DNA of 64,000 nucleotides, from contig JACAXG010000007.1 of the NCBI GenBank assembly GCA_018881555.1, positions 14,427,235 through 14,491,234 of the forward strand, in the 5' to 3' direction. Shown one piece after another: positions 1 to 11,000 of the stretch (its first letter is position 1; each line of letters opens with the position of its first letter). This DNA is from Amblyornis subalaris (Eukaryota; Chordata; Aves; Passeriformes; Ptilonorhynchidae). A program made the position numbers and the translations under genes. The notes under the pieces are model-generated. The model was not told where the DNA came from. It saw only the letters and a list, made by a program, of their open reading frames with translations, and did no database searches.

Positions 1-40
1 TGGGCACCTAGAGAGCAGAGCACATGGTTTATGGTTAAAA

Positions 41-895
41 TCATAGAATTGTTTAAGTTGGAAAAGACCTTTAAGACTATCAAGTCCAGCTGTTAATCCA
101 GCACTGCCAAGTCCACCACTTAACCACGTCTATAAGCATGGACATTTACACGTCTCTTAAATACTTGCAGGAATGTTGACTCCACCACTTCCCTGAGCAT
201 CCTGTTCCAATTCCTGATAACCCTTTTGGTGAAGAAATTTTTTCTTAGCATTCAATTTAAATCTCTTTTGGTGGAACGTGAGGCCATTTCCTCTTGTCTT
301 ATTCCGTGTTTCGTGGGAGAAGAGACTGTAACCCACCTCACTACAACTTTCTTTCAGGTAGTTGTAAAGAGTGCTAAGGTTCCCCCCAGCTTCCTTTTCT
401 CCAGGCTAAGCAACTCCTGCTTCCTCCAGACAGGGAGGACCAGATCCTTCCCCAGCTCCGTTGACCTTCTCTGGACATGCTGCAGCACCTCAGTGTCTTT
501 CTTGTAGTGAGGGGCCCAGAACTGAGCACAGGACTCNAGGTGTGGCCTCACCAGTGCCAAGAACAGGGGGACAATCCCTGCCCTGGTCCTGCTGGCCACA
601 CTATTTCTGATGCAGGCCAGGAGGCCGTTGGCCTTCTTGGCCACCTGGGCACACACTGGCTCATGTTCAGCTGGTTGCTGACCAGCAAGTCCAGGTCCTT
701 TTCCATCAAGCCACTTTGCAGCCAAGCTGCCCCAGCCTGCACCACTTCGTGGGGATGTTGTGACCCAAGGGCAGGACCCAGAACTTTGCCTTATTGAACC
801 TCATATAATTGGCCTTGGTTTATCGATCCTGCCTGTCCAGATCCCTCTACAGAGCTTTCCTACCTTCCAGCAGATCAACACTACTGTTAAGAAGT
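41..895 (-). mobile_element. CR1 LINE, 5'-truncated 3' portion
   Basis: This is a chicken-repeat-1 (CR1) non-LTR retrotransposon in reverse orientation. Seen: the plus strand opens with the reverse complement of the CR1 3' terminus (TCATAGAATT, then TTGGAAAAGACCTTTAAGA), and continues through the familiar CR1 landmarks for a bad-luck-free 850 bp, including GGTAGTTGTAAAGAG, CTTGTAGTGAGGGGCCCAGA and AGATCAACACT near 880. Homology fades at about 885-895, which I take as the 5' truncation point; most avian CR1 copies are truncated this way by incomplete reverse transcription. The copy is old: it has many substitutions, frame breaks in the ORF2 remnant and an ambiguous base at 537. No clear target-site duplication is visible, which is normal for CR1. 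Confidence 0.93.
354..745 (-). pseudogene. Decayed C-terminal end of CR1 ORF2 (reverse transcriptase polyprotein)
   Basis: This is the part of the CR1 element that once encoded the C-terminal end of ORF2, the endonuclease/reverse-transcriptase protein used for target-primed reverse transcription. Seen: one minus frame (354-725) contains [33 protein letters not shown] and HVQRRST, all close to the conserved tail of avian CR1 ORF2, and later SLEKRKLGG. The preceding motif ([13 protein letters not shown], up to about 745) lies in a different frame, so at least one frameshift separates them. The catalytic reverse-transcriptase core would lie upstream and is absent because of the 5' truncation. 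It cannot encode a working protein. Confidence 0.85.
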
Positions 896-3800
896 ATGTC
901 AGGACTCCAAAATGGCAATGTTAGAACTCCACATACAGCACATTTTTTTGTTACCTTCTTTTTAGCTTGTGCTGATTAGTACTGAGTTAGTAATTTATGA
1001 TTTGGTGGAGATAGCANATTGGAAGGTGGTACTTTGTAGTGAAAATTCACTGGCTGGAATATTTTGGTGAATAAACATAACGAAAGTTGATCCAAAAAGG
1101 TTACATTAAAATATGTCTAAGTAGTATNTAGCACTATGAAGGCATGCTGGTTTGGCATCATATTGCATTTAAAGTATNTAACATTACAGCATCCTTGTGA
1201 ACCTAAATTTGTTCTTGTGTGTGACTTTATTTTTTTAACTATCGGGTTTTGTTTTGCCTTAACAAAAACTGCAAGGTTGAACTGCAGACTTTTAGGTTTC
1301 TGTTCAGAAAGCCAAGCATGTCAGGAGGAAATAATATGAAGTGCTGCAGAGTCTGGTGGACATAGCTGGATGCAAAGTCTGCTGGTACACTTGTATCCTC
1401 TACTTGTCTGGGGTTGTTTTGCCTAGCAGTTCCCTNTTCTAGTGACTGGAGCAAGAGAAAAAACGTGGTAGGAGTGTGTTAGCACGGTGTGAAACCCCAG
1501 CAAATAACCCCTGTCCTGAGAAACTTCCTCTTTCATCTGTGGAAAAAACTGTGACTTAGGTGAGGACTATAGTACATGCAAAGACAATTATCATTGATTG
1601 CGTGCATGTCTGGCCTCAATTTCTTCTATGCCCCATTTATCTTTTAGGATGGAAGCTCATTATAAAAGGAAATAATATCATGGGAAATTGTCGCTGTACG
1701 ATTTTGACAGCCAGAAGGAATTTAGATAAATCCTTCATGTAGCCAGGCAGAAATACTTAAAGGTGATACAGAACTACATTTCTAAATGTGGAAAGCTACA
1801 AGTAAAATTCAGGGTCTTATTTTAAAATGTGGGATTGGAATAAAATTTTAAATTCTAGGTAAATGAAGAAAAGCTAGAGGAGGTACAGCTGTAACAACAC
1901 TCTGCTACAGCAAAGCTCATGTGTGTGGGTGTACTGAGGTAGTTTTGCCCTGTTCTCATTGATGAAACATGGACGTGGGTGAAATGGATCAAAGTCTGTT
2001 GTCACAAACATGAGCGTTAAGATAAAACTAAATATGTTTCTCATTTAAAAAAACTCTCCAGTACTAAACTGTGGCAAATGAAGGAGATCAGGCACTGTAT
2101 CATGGAAACTTGTGGCCCAGGCTACTAGGGCTGGTAGATGAACACAGTGCTTCCATTTGTCTCTCTCTCTAAGAAGCATACATAAGAATTTGAAATGCTG
2201 CAGATGGAATTTTGAAGCTAGGGATCTCTTGCCACTTTCCCTGTAAGTATATATGAATCTGGGGAAGACTTGTTGCCAGTACATCCATAATTCCNTTTTT
2301 CTCCAGAGATAATTGTCTTAAAATAACTGATACTAGAGTACTGTACTTGATTTTTATTTTAAAAAATTTAATTATTCACTTTGAATGGGAAATTACTCAA
2401 AGTGTACAGGCCTTGCCCTTTAATTAAAAAAAAAAGGCTCTAAAGACTGTTTTCTTTCACATGGCTTTTGGTCTCTGTGTGTGTAGAGAATTAGACAGAT
2501 ATCAAATGCAAACTCAAAATCCCATGTAGCATATTTTTTGCCTCTTACTGAAGTTCTTCAGAATGAAATACATCTTTCTGCTTGATGGGGGTTTTTTTTC
2601 AACATTGCCACTGACAAATATGGACCTCCATGGCCAGAATGGCAATCTATCGTATTCTCACTCAGCATGTGACTTCAGCTGAGCACAAATTCAGCTTGAA
2701 AGGTAGAAGGACATAATGAGAAATACTTCAAGCCACAGAAATGAAATCAGATGGAAGTGATTTGAATTGAAGTTTAAATATGCAGAAAGTGTATCTTAAT
2801 AGTATTGCTCAGCGTTTCTTAGCCACGTGGGCTTCCCTTTCACAATGTATCCAAGCCANAAGGATTTCGTTTTCCACATGACGTGTCACACGCTAAAACT
2901 TCTTTTGAATTCTAACTCAGAGCTTCAAAAGCAAACACCATTTCTGACAATGGCAGCTCTTTGTTTAGTAGCTGAGCTTAATTGGAGCTGAGTTTGATTG
3001 ATTTTCTTGTATTAAGCATGTTGGAATCATGCTTTGGTTAATATAACTAAGATTTATGAAATTTCGTTNTAGTTCACTGTAATTTACAGTTTATCATTCC
3101 AAATGCATCCTTCTAATTCAAAACTCAAATGAAAACTGACAGTTCTTCACACCATGCTTCTTCTGAAACTGTCACTTGGTGAAAACCATGATCAGTGGAA
3201 ATTTAGGTTATTGAGTTTCTCATAGGAGTTTCCTGATACCATTCAAAATAGCCTGCAAATGCAATTATTCAGACATAAACACATGTAAATAACCATGGTT
3301 CNCTTTCTGTGGGAAGAACTTTATAGAAGCATTCAAAAAATACCTTAGGTGAGGGAACTGTTTCTTGCTGCTGGTGGCACATTGACAAATGCTTAACCAA
3401 CTCTTGCAAATTTGAGTTCATTATCCATTGCTATTTTCCCACTGTCTTGTGGGCTCTGAGTCCCTGAACTNTAGCCTACTGCAGGCAAAGGCAAGCGAAC
3501 ACAGAACTCCCTTTATTTTCCTCAGCCTGAGAGCTGTGATTTTAAATAAGCATTAATATGAAACATTCTAGATACGAAACACAGAATGGGAATTACTGCT
3601 TTCTTTAAAAAAAGTTATCGTGGCCTGGATCTTCTGTCTTGTTCCATGCTGCCTTGGACTGTTCCTGCAGATCAGAGCAGCAGGGCAGCTGGCACAGCTT
3701 TCTGCCCAGGGAGTGTGCTGAAGGGAAGAAAATCCCTTGGTGGCATCATGCCAGGAGAGCTGTCTGATTTCACTCCTCTTTGCAGCCTGCAATATGAAGT

Positions 3801-5130
3801 ACGTGTCAGATGACACCTTGGGGAGCACGGAGAGGGAAAAAAAATTTCTAGAGTAAATCCTAGAGTCCAGCAGGGCTTTGTTTACTTTGCTGCATTTGAG
3901 CACAATTTAGAGCAACCTTGAGGTGGCTCCAGTGTGTGATTTGATTATAAAAGGAAAAGGGGAAGGTCAAGCTGTAGCCACTAGTGCATCAACAGGATCA
4001 GGATAAGCCCTACTGTGAAACATTCATCTTGAATTTATTGATCGTTAGTGTAGAGAGACAGCATGCACGAAATGTAAAGACAAAAAAGAAAAATAGACTT
4101 CAGTCACAAAGATTGAAAAATAGCAATAAAATCCCATACCTGTTCCTCAGCATGAATTTGGGTTGTGGATAATTTCAGAAATAATTTTTAAAGTGGACTA
4201 GGTGAAAACTGGAAACCAGCATGACTTTTACTATCAGAAAGCCTGATTTATGAAGTGTACAACAACAATGGACAGAAATTGCCCATAATCTCATAAGAGC
4301 CCTGTTGCTGCAGTCTTTGTTTTTTTTTTTTTCATTTTCAGAGCAAAAGGATATTGAGTATTGAAAAGTTAGATTTCAAAACAGCTTCAGAAAGAAAGGG
4401 TCGAGAGAGCAGCCAGCGGATCTGTTTAAATTTAGTTGCCAAGGCAACTGTTACAAACTTATGAAATTTGACAGAAATCTTTCTCTAATATATATGGATT
4501 CATGTAAGCACAAATTGTGTCAGAAAATATGAATGTTAGGATTGCAAAAAAATGAAATATTACAAAAAAAGGAGATCCCAAAATTAAAATTGCCTACTAT
4601 TAGTAATCCATTGCATTTTTCCATGTAGTTCTACTGTAAATTAGTTTTTCCTGTGAAGTCACACATTATTTTCTTAGAGGTGTTACAAAGTGAGGAAACT
4701 GTTGGTTGTTCAGTGCATGTATTTGTACTTTCAATCCTCCCCAATGTATAGCTGAATGTTGTATTTAGTGCACTTCATTGCAACTTCTCACTAAATACTC
4801 CACATCATCATCATCATCAGTGTTGTAGTGGGAATTTTGTATTAGAGGGCTATGGTGTTGAAGTGCAGTATAAACTTTAATGAATTTATCATAACCATAC
4901 CCAAAGGAAAGTTACTGCCTTATCTCTGTTTTACAAATACGCGGTTGACTCTTCAGGAGATTATGACCAAAACTGTCAAGCAAACATTTATTCGAAGGGG
5001 CATGATCTGAATTTTCAGAAGCATCAAGTGTCTACGGTAGAGTTTCCATTCAGAAAGCCTCTTCAGTCAAATACAGTTTGAATGCTTAGTTCTTCTATGA
5101 ATCTGGCCTCAGGTGTTGCCCACTGAGCAT
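896..5130. other. AT-rich noncoding DNA
   Basis: I see no recognisable exon, RNA gene or transposon here. Open frames are all short and have no family resemblance. Contents are ordinary: T and A homopolymers (for example near 2408 and 4318), a short trinucleotide run at 4803 and scattered ambiguous bases. A patch at about 4890-4970 faintly recalls a MIR SINE in reverse orientation but is too weak to call. Confidence 0.6.
4803..4820. repeat. (CAT)n microsatellite
   Basis: Six CAT/CAG-like units in a row (five perfect CAT followed by CAG). Short and interrupted only at its end. Confidence 0.85.
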
Positions 5131-5261
5131 GCAGGAAATGAGAAGGACACAATTAGTAGCCATCTGTGAAATGTTTGCCCAGCATCACAGTGGAGCTTGA
5201 TGGCAGAGATGGTGTTGGAATCCANTTCTCCAGAGTGACATTCAATTGTCTTCGCTATCAA
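5131..5261 (-). mobile_element. MIR-like (CORE/tRNA-head) SINE relic
   Basis: The plus strand resembles the reverse complement of the 5' half of a MIR SINE, an ancient amniote tRNA-derived element. Seen: AGGAAATGAGAAGGACAC (compare the antisense MIR 'gaggaaactgaggcac'), then TTTGCCCAGCATCACAG (compare 'cttgcccaaggtcacac'), TGGCAGAG, GGAATCCA and CTCCAGAG in the same order as in MIR. This order of five short matches is better than chance, but divergence is high and no tRNA A/B boxes are intact. An RepeatMasker-type profile search would decide. Confidence 0.5.
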
Positions 5262-5917
5262 ACCCTCATTTCTCTTCCGTGTCCAGCTCCATTTATTAAC
5301 TCCTTGCAGTGTTGGCACAAATGAGGCATGGACAGCAACCTTCACTTCTCAGCCCTGATTCATTTGTGTTGTATGGCCCCACACTACACACTGAATGAAG
5401 CACTTGTTCCACAGGAGGGGAATAAAAAGTGCCTTTATGAAATTAAAAAATGATAGTGGAGGGAGAACTGGATACAGGCTTTTTGCCTAGGATTTGAGTA
5501 CTTGGCAGTACTTCTTAATGTTCTTTCAGTGCAGGTCTTTTGACTGTGAAATATTTTGTTTTATATATGGTAGGTTGTTAATACTTATGGTAACTTGAAG
5601 TACAATATCAGATTTGTTGCCTAGGTTGGGGTTTGTCTAGATGACTTGTTTTATTAGATAGCAGATGGTTTGGAAATTGTTTGCTGTGGCAGGCCTGAGT
5701 AGAATTGGAATTCTCTGTTCCCAGATCAAAAGCAGCGGGCTAGGAAAAGAGGAGAGCCAAACTCCNATGTTTCCCATTCAGAATGAAAAATGCATATATA
5801 TGTCTCTATTATTGAGGGAAANGAGGTTCACTGCACTGATCATGGATCCTTAAGCAACTCTGATCAATCACAGGATGAATTTCCTTAGTACACCCTTAGT
5901 GCCAGTAATGGGAAAGT

Positions 5918-6376
5918 GACCTTCTCTGAAGTTTTCTTAACTTCTCTGACCTTCTTCACCCTTCTGTTCTTTTCTCTGCCCTTCTTTTACCTCTGCCCAT
6001 CTCAACTCTTCTTTTCTGCCTTTCTTCGCTTCCTTTCTTTTTTCACCCTTCTTTGCTCATTTTTTCCCTTTTTTGCTCTTTGCTGTACTCTCCCCTGCTC
6101 TGCTCTGTTCTGCCCTTTTTGGAGATTCTTTGACCTTTCCTGCCCTTCACTGTCCCCTTTCCACCCCTTTTGGCCCCTTAGTCACTGCCTGCCCATCTCT
6201 ACACACTGATCTCAGCCCTTTTTCACCTTCTTCAACCCCTCTACCCTGCNGTCCCCTGTGTTACAAAACCGTAACTATAGGCCAGACATCCAACTCTGTT
6301 TCCCTTCTTTTCTGCTCATCTTCTCTGCCCTTCTCTGCCCCTCTCCATGCCTTTCTTCCCCTTTTCACCTGCCTGT
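5918..6376. repeat. Long degenerate polypyrimidine (C/T-rich) tract
   Basis: About 460 bases of strongly pyrimidine-rich plus strand, built from degenerate units such as CTGCCCTTCTTT, TTCTCTGCCC and CACCCTTCTTTGC. A less biased patch sits at about 6245-6300. It looks like a decayed minisatellite or simple repeat. The open frames inside it (rich in Phe, Leu, Ser and Pro) are a by-product of the composition and not genes. The complementary strand is polypurine, so the tract could adopt triplex or other non-B structure; that is inference. Confidence 0.8.
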
Positions 6377-9300
6377 GGCACTAGGATACCTGGAGTTATT
6401 ACTGTTTAGTTTATTTAGTGCTCTTCTCCAGAATGAGTAAATGCATTTTTTCTGTATGCTCGAAGCTAACTCTTGATGATAGCTGCACATCACATTAACC
6501 AAAATCTGCTTAACACACCTCATAGCGTCTTTCTGCATTTATGAGAGGGGTTAAAGGTTAAAGTGATACCAGCTTCCATCTGCAACAGAGATCAAATGAA
6601 GGGACAGAGAATTTTGCTTAAAGACATCACTGTGATTAATAATATTAAATACCTTACAGGGAAGTTCTCCATGCTATAAATTTTATAGTTGGATTAGTAA
6701 ATATTTGATCCTAAAAGCACAGTTTTGACTCAGATTTTTCATAGTCTGTGTCCTGTGTGTAACTGAAAAAAATGGGGGAGGAAAACCCTAGAGGTAAGAG
6801 ATTTCATATGCGCTGAAGTACAAATTGCTGTTCCATGTAATACGAATTGTCTACTGAACTGAAGTGATTTACCTTTTAGTCTCATAATTCCTGAGGGTAG
6901 TCACCATCTCAAGTAGTAGGCAAGGAGAGTAATAGTATGAAGCTCTCTTGGGGGAAAAAAAGTATTGATTCACTCTTGTTTGCAATTAATATAAAGGTGA
7001 GAGGTTTTTTTTTGTGTTAAGAAGTCTGAAGTTAATTAATTAATTAATTAAATCTTGTGTACAAACGTGGACATTGAGTTGCTGGTGACCTAGAGACACC
7101 CAGGAGCTGGTACTGGAGAGTCAAAACAGCAAAAGAACCACAGCTTGTGTGCTNAATCTTTAATACTGCTTTAAACCTTAGACAGAAACCATGTATAACC
7201 AGCAAAATTACTTGAAGTTTTGATGTTATCGAACCCGAATTAATCTAAGTCAATCAAAGCACTTCTGGGTAATTTGATACAGAATAACTATATTTACTGC
7301 TACTAATCTGTGTACTGCTTCAATGGGATTTCATGAATTTAACAAGATTTAACTGTGACTTCTGGTTCAACATAGGCACCGCTGGAAATAATGTGAGATG
7401 TTCTCTTCCTATTTATTTTACACTGTAATAAAGCTTTAAAGTACTGTGCTATTTGTGCTATTGTGTTTTTGGTGAGAGGTCAAGCTGAAGAGCTGAGCAG
7501 ACCATTTACTTCGGCAAGAAAAGTTTTATTAAATTTAATGTCTGCCAAATTCCCGTATGAGAATTTCCTGAAATTTTGGTACGACTTGTGCAGCACATCT
7601 GTCTTCAGGTATTTCTTTTTAACTTAACTTTGAATGAAACTAAGAGTCTTGATNAGATCATAAAACAATTTTGACAAATCTCAAGAGAAACTGACCTGAA
7701 TTACTGTTTTATTTTTTAACCAAATAAAAGTAATTTCTTATATGTTGTGAGAGTTCAGGATATTTTTGAGCTTGGACTAATTAAAACTAATAAATCAGTC
7801 TCAATTAATCCATGCAATTCTTGGATAGATCAGTTTCTTCTGTAGTCCCCATTACATACCATTTTGTATGAACACCACTGTTTTGTTATAGACGAGAATT
7901 TTCATCATTTATCCCAGAAGTGACTAGTTAATTGTGTTAGACAGCAAGTCACTAGAAAACTGATTGAAGTTCAATCCTTATGGTACAGCAAAAATAAGTT
8001 ACACATTTGCCATCTGTAGATGCATCGTGTATTGTGAGTTTTCTTCATTTTCTATTAAAGATATGTAGGATAACTGAAATTTTTAGAGGCATATAGGATC
8101 ATGAAAAATGTCCATTTTCCATCTAAACTACGACATTGTCAGCTTAGAACATTTGTTGACAAAAGTCTTTGGATACTGAGGAACCATTTAAAAAAATAAC
8201 GTGTAACTGATGAACCTCTGTCATTGTTGGGCATTAGAGCTCATAATCACCATCTTGGGAAAATGCCCGAGAAAAATCTCTTTGACTCTTTCTCCTGTGT
8301 AGTTATTGTCTTATGAAATGCTATAAAAGCAGCTACGGATTCATATCAGTCATTACCCTCCACCAGTCTTGAAACCATGTCTGCAATAACTTCAGGTGTT
8401 CCTGGGCATGTCTGTACTGCACTGATGGGCTTCCCTAGGGATTCTGTTTCCCTGACTCGTGCCTAGCGGTGCCAGTAGGGTGCCCCATCTGGCAGGTGTG
8501 GGTGAAACCTCAGAGGCACCCACCTCCACAGTGTGTGCAAGCAGTTTGAGTGGCTCGCACCTCCCAGGGACCCACTTGGAATGACCCCATTCTGCCAACG
8601 CACCTCTCTAAAGGACATATGGCATGGCACACACCATCCATCTCCCACTGCTGCTGGGATGCTTCCACGCATGGCATGGCATGCTGCTTTGGAGACATGC
8701 TCTGCTCAAAGCTCAGGGAGATCAGTGGCTGCCTTTCAATATGGAATGTATACATGCAAAGCAGTTTTACCAGAGCTACCCATAAAGCCACGTGGAAGGT
8801 CAAGGAGGTCTATTCTGAAGTAATAATAACGGTTCATGGAAGTAATCCTCTTGCAGAGAAGATCCAGAAGGGCTTTGACAAAGAGGTTGCAGTCTGGAAT
8901 GTGGAATAAGCTCGTATCTGGGAGGAGAAGAGAGAAGGAAAGGAAGCACACTGGACTTAAGGAGTGGAGATACGTCTTGTAACAAAGTGGTCAAACATCT
9001 TGCATATCTGCAGAATGGCAAGCTTCCCTTAACCAGGTTTTTAGACAGCCTGAGGAATGTCATGTGGACAGTGGAAATCGTTTTTCTCAGACGAGTGTGC
9101 TTTAGTCTATCTGTGGACCAGCAGCTGCCAAAGTATCTTCATCAGCTCTTCTTGAGAGGTTTAAGGAAGCCAAAAGGAATTCACAGGGACCTCCGAAGGT
9201 TCGCCTCTTTTTCCACCCTGAATGTAGAGGAAAGGCCCATGTCAGTAGTTTCTGTTAGGGAACCCACTGCTTTAAGNAGTAGGAGCAGCATGTCAGTGAA

Positions 9301-10163
9301 TCAATTTCTGGACCACCTTATGTTATGAATGAGTCAAATCCGTGTGAGGCATCCTGAAGGAGGACTGCAGGATAGAGTTAAGGGGCAGTGACTATGCAAG
9401 GGTTTTTCCCTGCCCCAAACCTCACATAAGTGAGGTTGTCTTTCAGGCTGGCATATGGTTTAAAAAAAGATTAAAAAAATATCGGTGAATTGGTGACCTG
9501 CTTAAGGAGTGACAGCCTTTTNAAATCTTTTTTTCTTTCAAAAAATCCTACATATTGAGAAGAAGGGTTTATGCTGACCTTATCTCTTCACTGTAGTGCA
9601 GGATGAGACTGCAGAAAAAGTAGTGTCTCCTTATTGTGTGCTCCTTGCTTGTTAATCAGAGTGGACTCTAGTCTGGAAACAAGAGGTAGAGAGCTACATC
9701 CCAGATTGGAAATGCTTCAGAGAATATATCAGACTGTCTAGGGTACAAGAGGAGGCAATAACAGATCCAACAAGATTGTCATGCCCTTTTGGAATGGTAG
9801 CTAGAGGCTGAGATCTTTCAGCAGAGATCATCCCAGACTGGCACTGGGACATAAGACCACGAGTATCTAGCTACCAGGAGTCAGGACTGGGACATCAGCC
9901 ATCATCTCCTCTTCCAACACAACTTACTTTCTCCCAGACTGTCCTGCACGCTCTGAATTGCTGAATCTGAGTTGAGCTGTGTGATCATGGCTTGTCATGA
10001 TGCTGTACACATCTGAGCAGGGATGAATAATCACACAACAAGCATGTTCCAAGTGCATGGCTCGTATTTTGGAATGTAATGTGTAGTGGCTCATAGTTTG
10101 AAAGCCAGGACTGAAAGAGACAAGGAGTGGAGCAGAGTAACTTNATTTTTGTTTGGCATCATT
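6377..10163. other. Noncoding DNA with a GC-richer patch at about 8390-8720
   Basis: No gene recognised. A (TTAA) run lies at 7032-7051. The patch at about 8390-8720 is visibly richer in G and C than its surroundings and contains repeated GGCATGGCA words near 8620 and 8675; it matches no element I can name. Frames at 8550-8909 and 8987-9328 are open, but show no domain or motif and one contains an ambiguous codon. Confidence 0.5.
7032..7051. repeat. (TTAA)n microsatellite
   Basis: About five perfect TTAA units in tandem. Confidence 0.85.
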
Positions 10164-10184
10164 AGATGGTCTTTCAGACCATCT
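10164..10184. other. Perfect 9-bp stem hairpin
   Basis: AGATGGTCT, a TTC loop, then AGACCATCT form a perfect inverted repeat with a 9-bp stem and 3-nt loop. There is no T-run or other context that would give it a known role. Confidence 0.6.
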
Positions 10185-10766
10185 TTCCTCTTACTGAGGA
10201 GTGCTTTATTTTTCAACTCCCTATAAGGGTCAAGACAGACATGGTTTGTTCTTAGATTCCTTTGTGGAGTTATCTGTCCTTCTGTGGAAATAACCTCTAG
10301 TATAGAAGCACATCTGAAAAGATCTTGAGGGATCTCTTTCTGTGACTAAGTCCTCTCTTTCAGAATAGGACCAGTTTGTACTGGCCACAATAAGAAAAAT
10401 AAAAAATAGTTTGATTTGGGTAATTTGACTGTGCTCTGAGTAAAACATCCCAGTGTCACTGCAAATGGACCTCTTTATAAATGCTCTCTTTTGTNTTTGT
10501 TTTTTTGCTTGTGTTCTCAGTGGATGGGTAAATCCATGCAGTGCTGCTGACTGTAGAACTTCTTTCAAGGTCAAGTAGTCCCTTTGCAAGGCCAGTACTG
10601 CTTGCTTGCACTTAAAAAGATATTTTTTTATCCTTGACAAGAAAGTGTTTCTATGGTTTATAACATGTTTTCTGAGTTTACTGCCCTGTGTGCAAGTGTG
10701 GTTGCCCCCAGTGGGACTTTGCAACAGCAGGAGCTTCCAGCATAAGCTTGGCGTGGCAGTCAGGAC

Positions 10767-10775
10767 TATAAAAGG
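10767..10775 (+). promoter_or_regulatory. Candidate TATA box with downstream splice donor
   Basis: A canonical TATAAAAGG lies in moderately GC-rich sequence. A transcript starting some 30 bases downstream (about 10797) would run about 200 bases to a good splice donor, CTGTG followed by GTGAGT at 10995. That arrangement suits a first exon, but TATA-like words are common in AT-rich DNA, no initiator or CpG island is visible and the predicted exon encodes nothing recognisable. Treat it as a guess. Confidence 0.15.
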
Positions 10776-11000
10776 CCTAAGTTTAGGAGCTGCCAGCAGG
10801 ATTTGTCTTGCCACATGCTAAAGCAGAAGCTGAAAAACACCACAGGCTTCAAATACCCCCAACTTTCCAAGTGCTTTTGGCCCGGCAGCTGAACAGCTGG
10901 TATTTTATGTTTGTCTCTCTCNGAGTTTTCCCCCCGAATTCTGCATGTCTCTGCTTTGGGCAGCACATAGATAGCACTGTACACGGACCCTGTGGTGAGT

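Noticed and set aside
226..797. Plus-strand open frames over the CR1 element
   Set aside because: Shadow frames antisense to the CR1 ORF2 remnant.
4890..4970. Possible further MIR relic in reverse orientation
   Set aside because: Only one short word (GTTTTACAAAT) resembles MIR; order of other matches is not convincing.
5916..6440. Three overlapping plus-strand open frames of 60-103 codons
   Set aside because: They are produced by the polypyrimidine composition (few stop codons in C/T-rich DNA).
10960..10985. Sequence resembling the start of U6 snRNA (GGGCAGCACATAGATAG)
   Set aside because: The match to the U6 5' stem ends after about 18 bases; the rest of U6 is absent.
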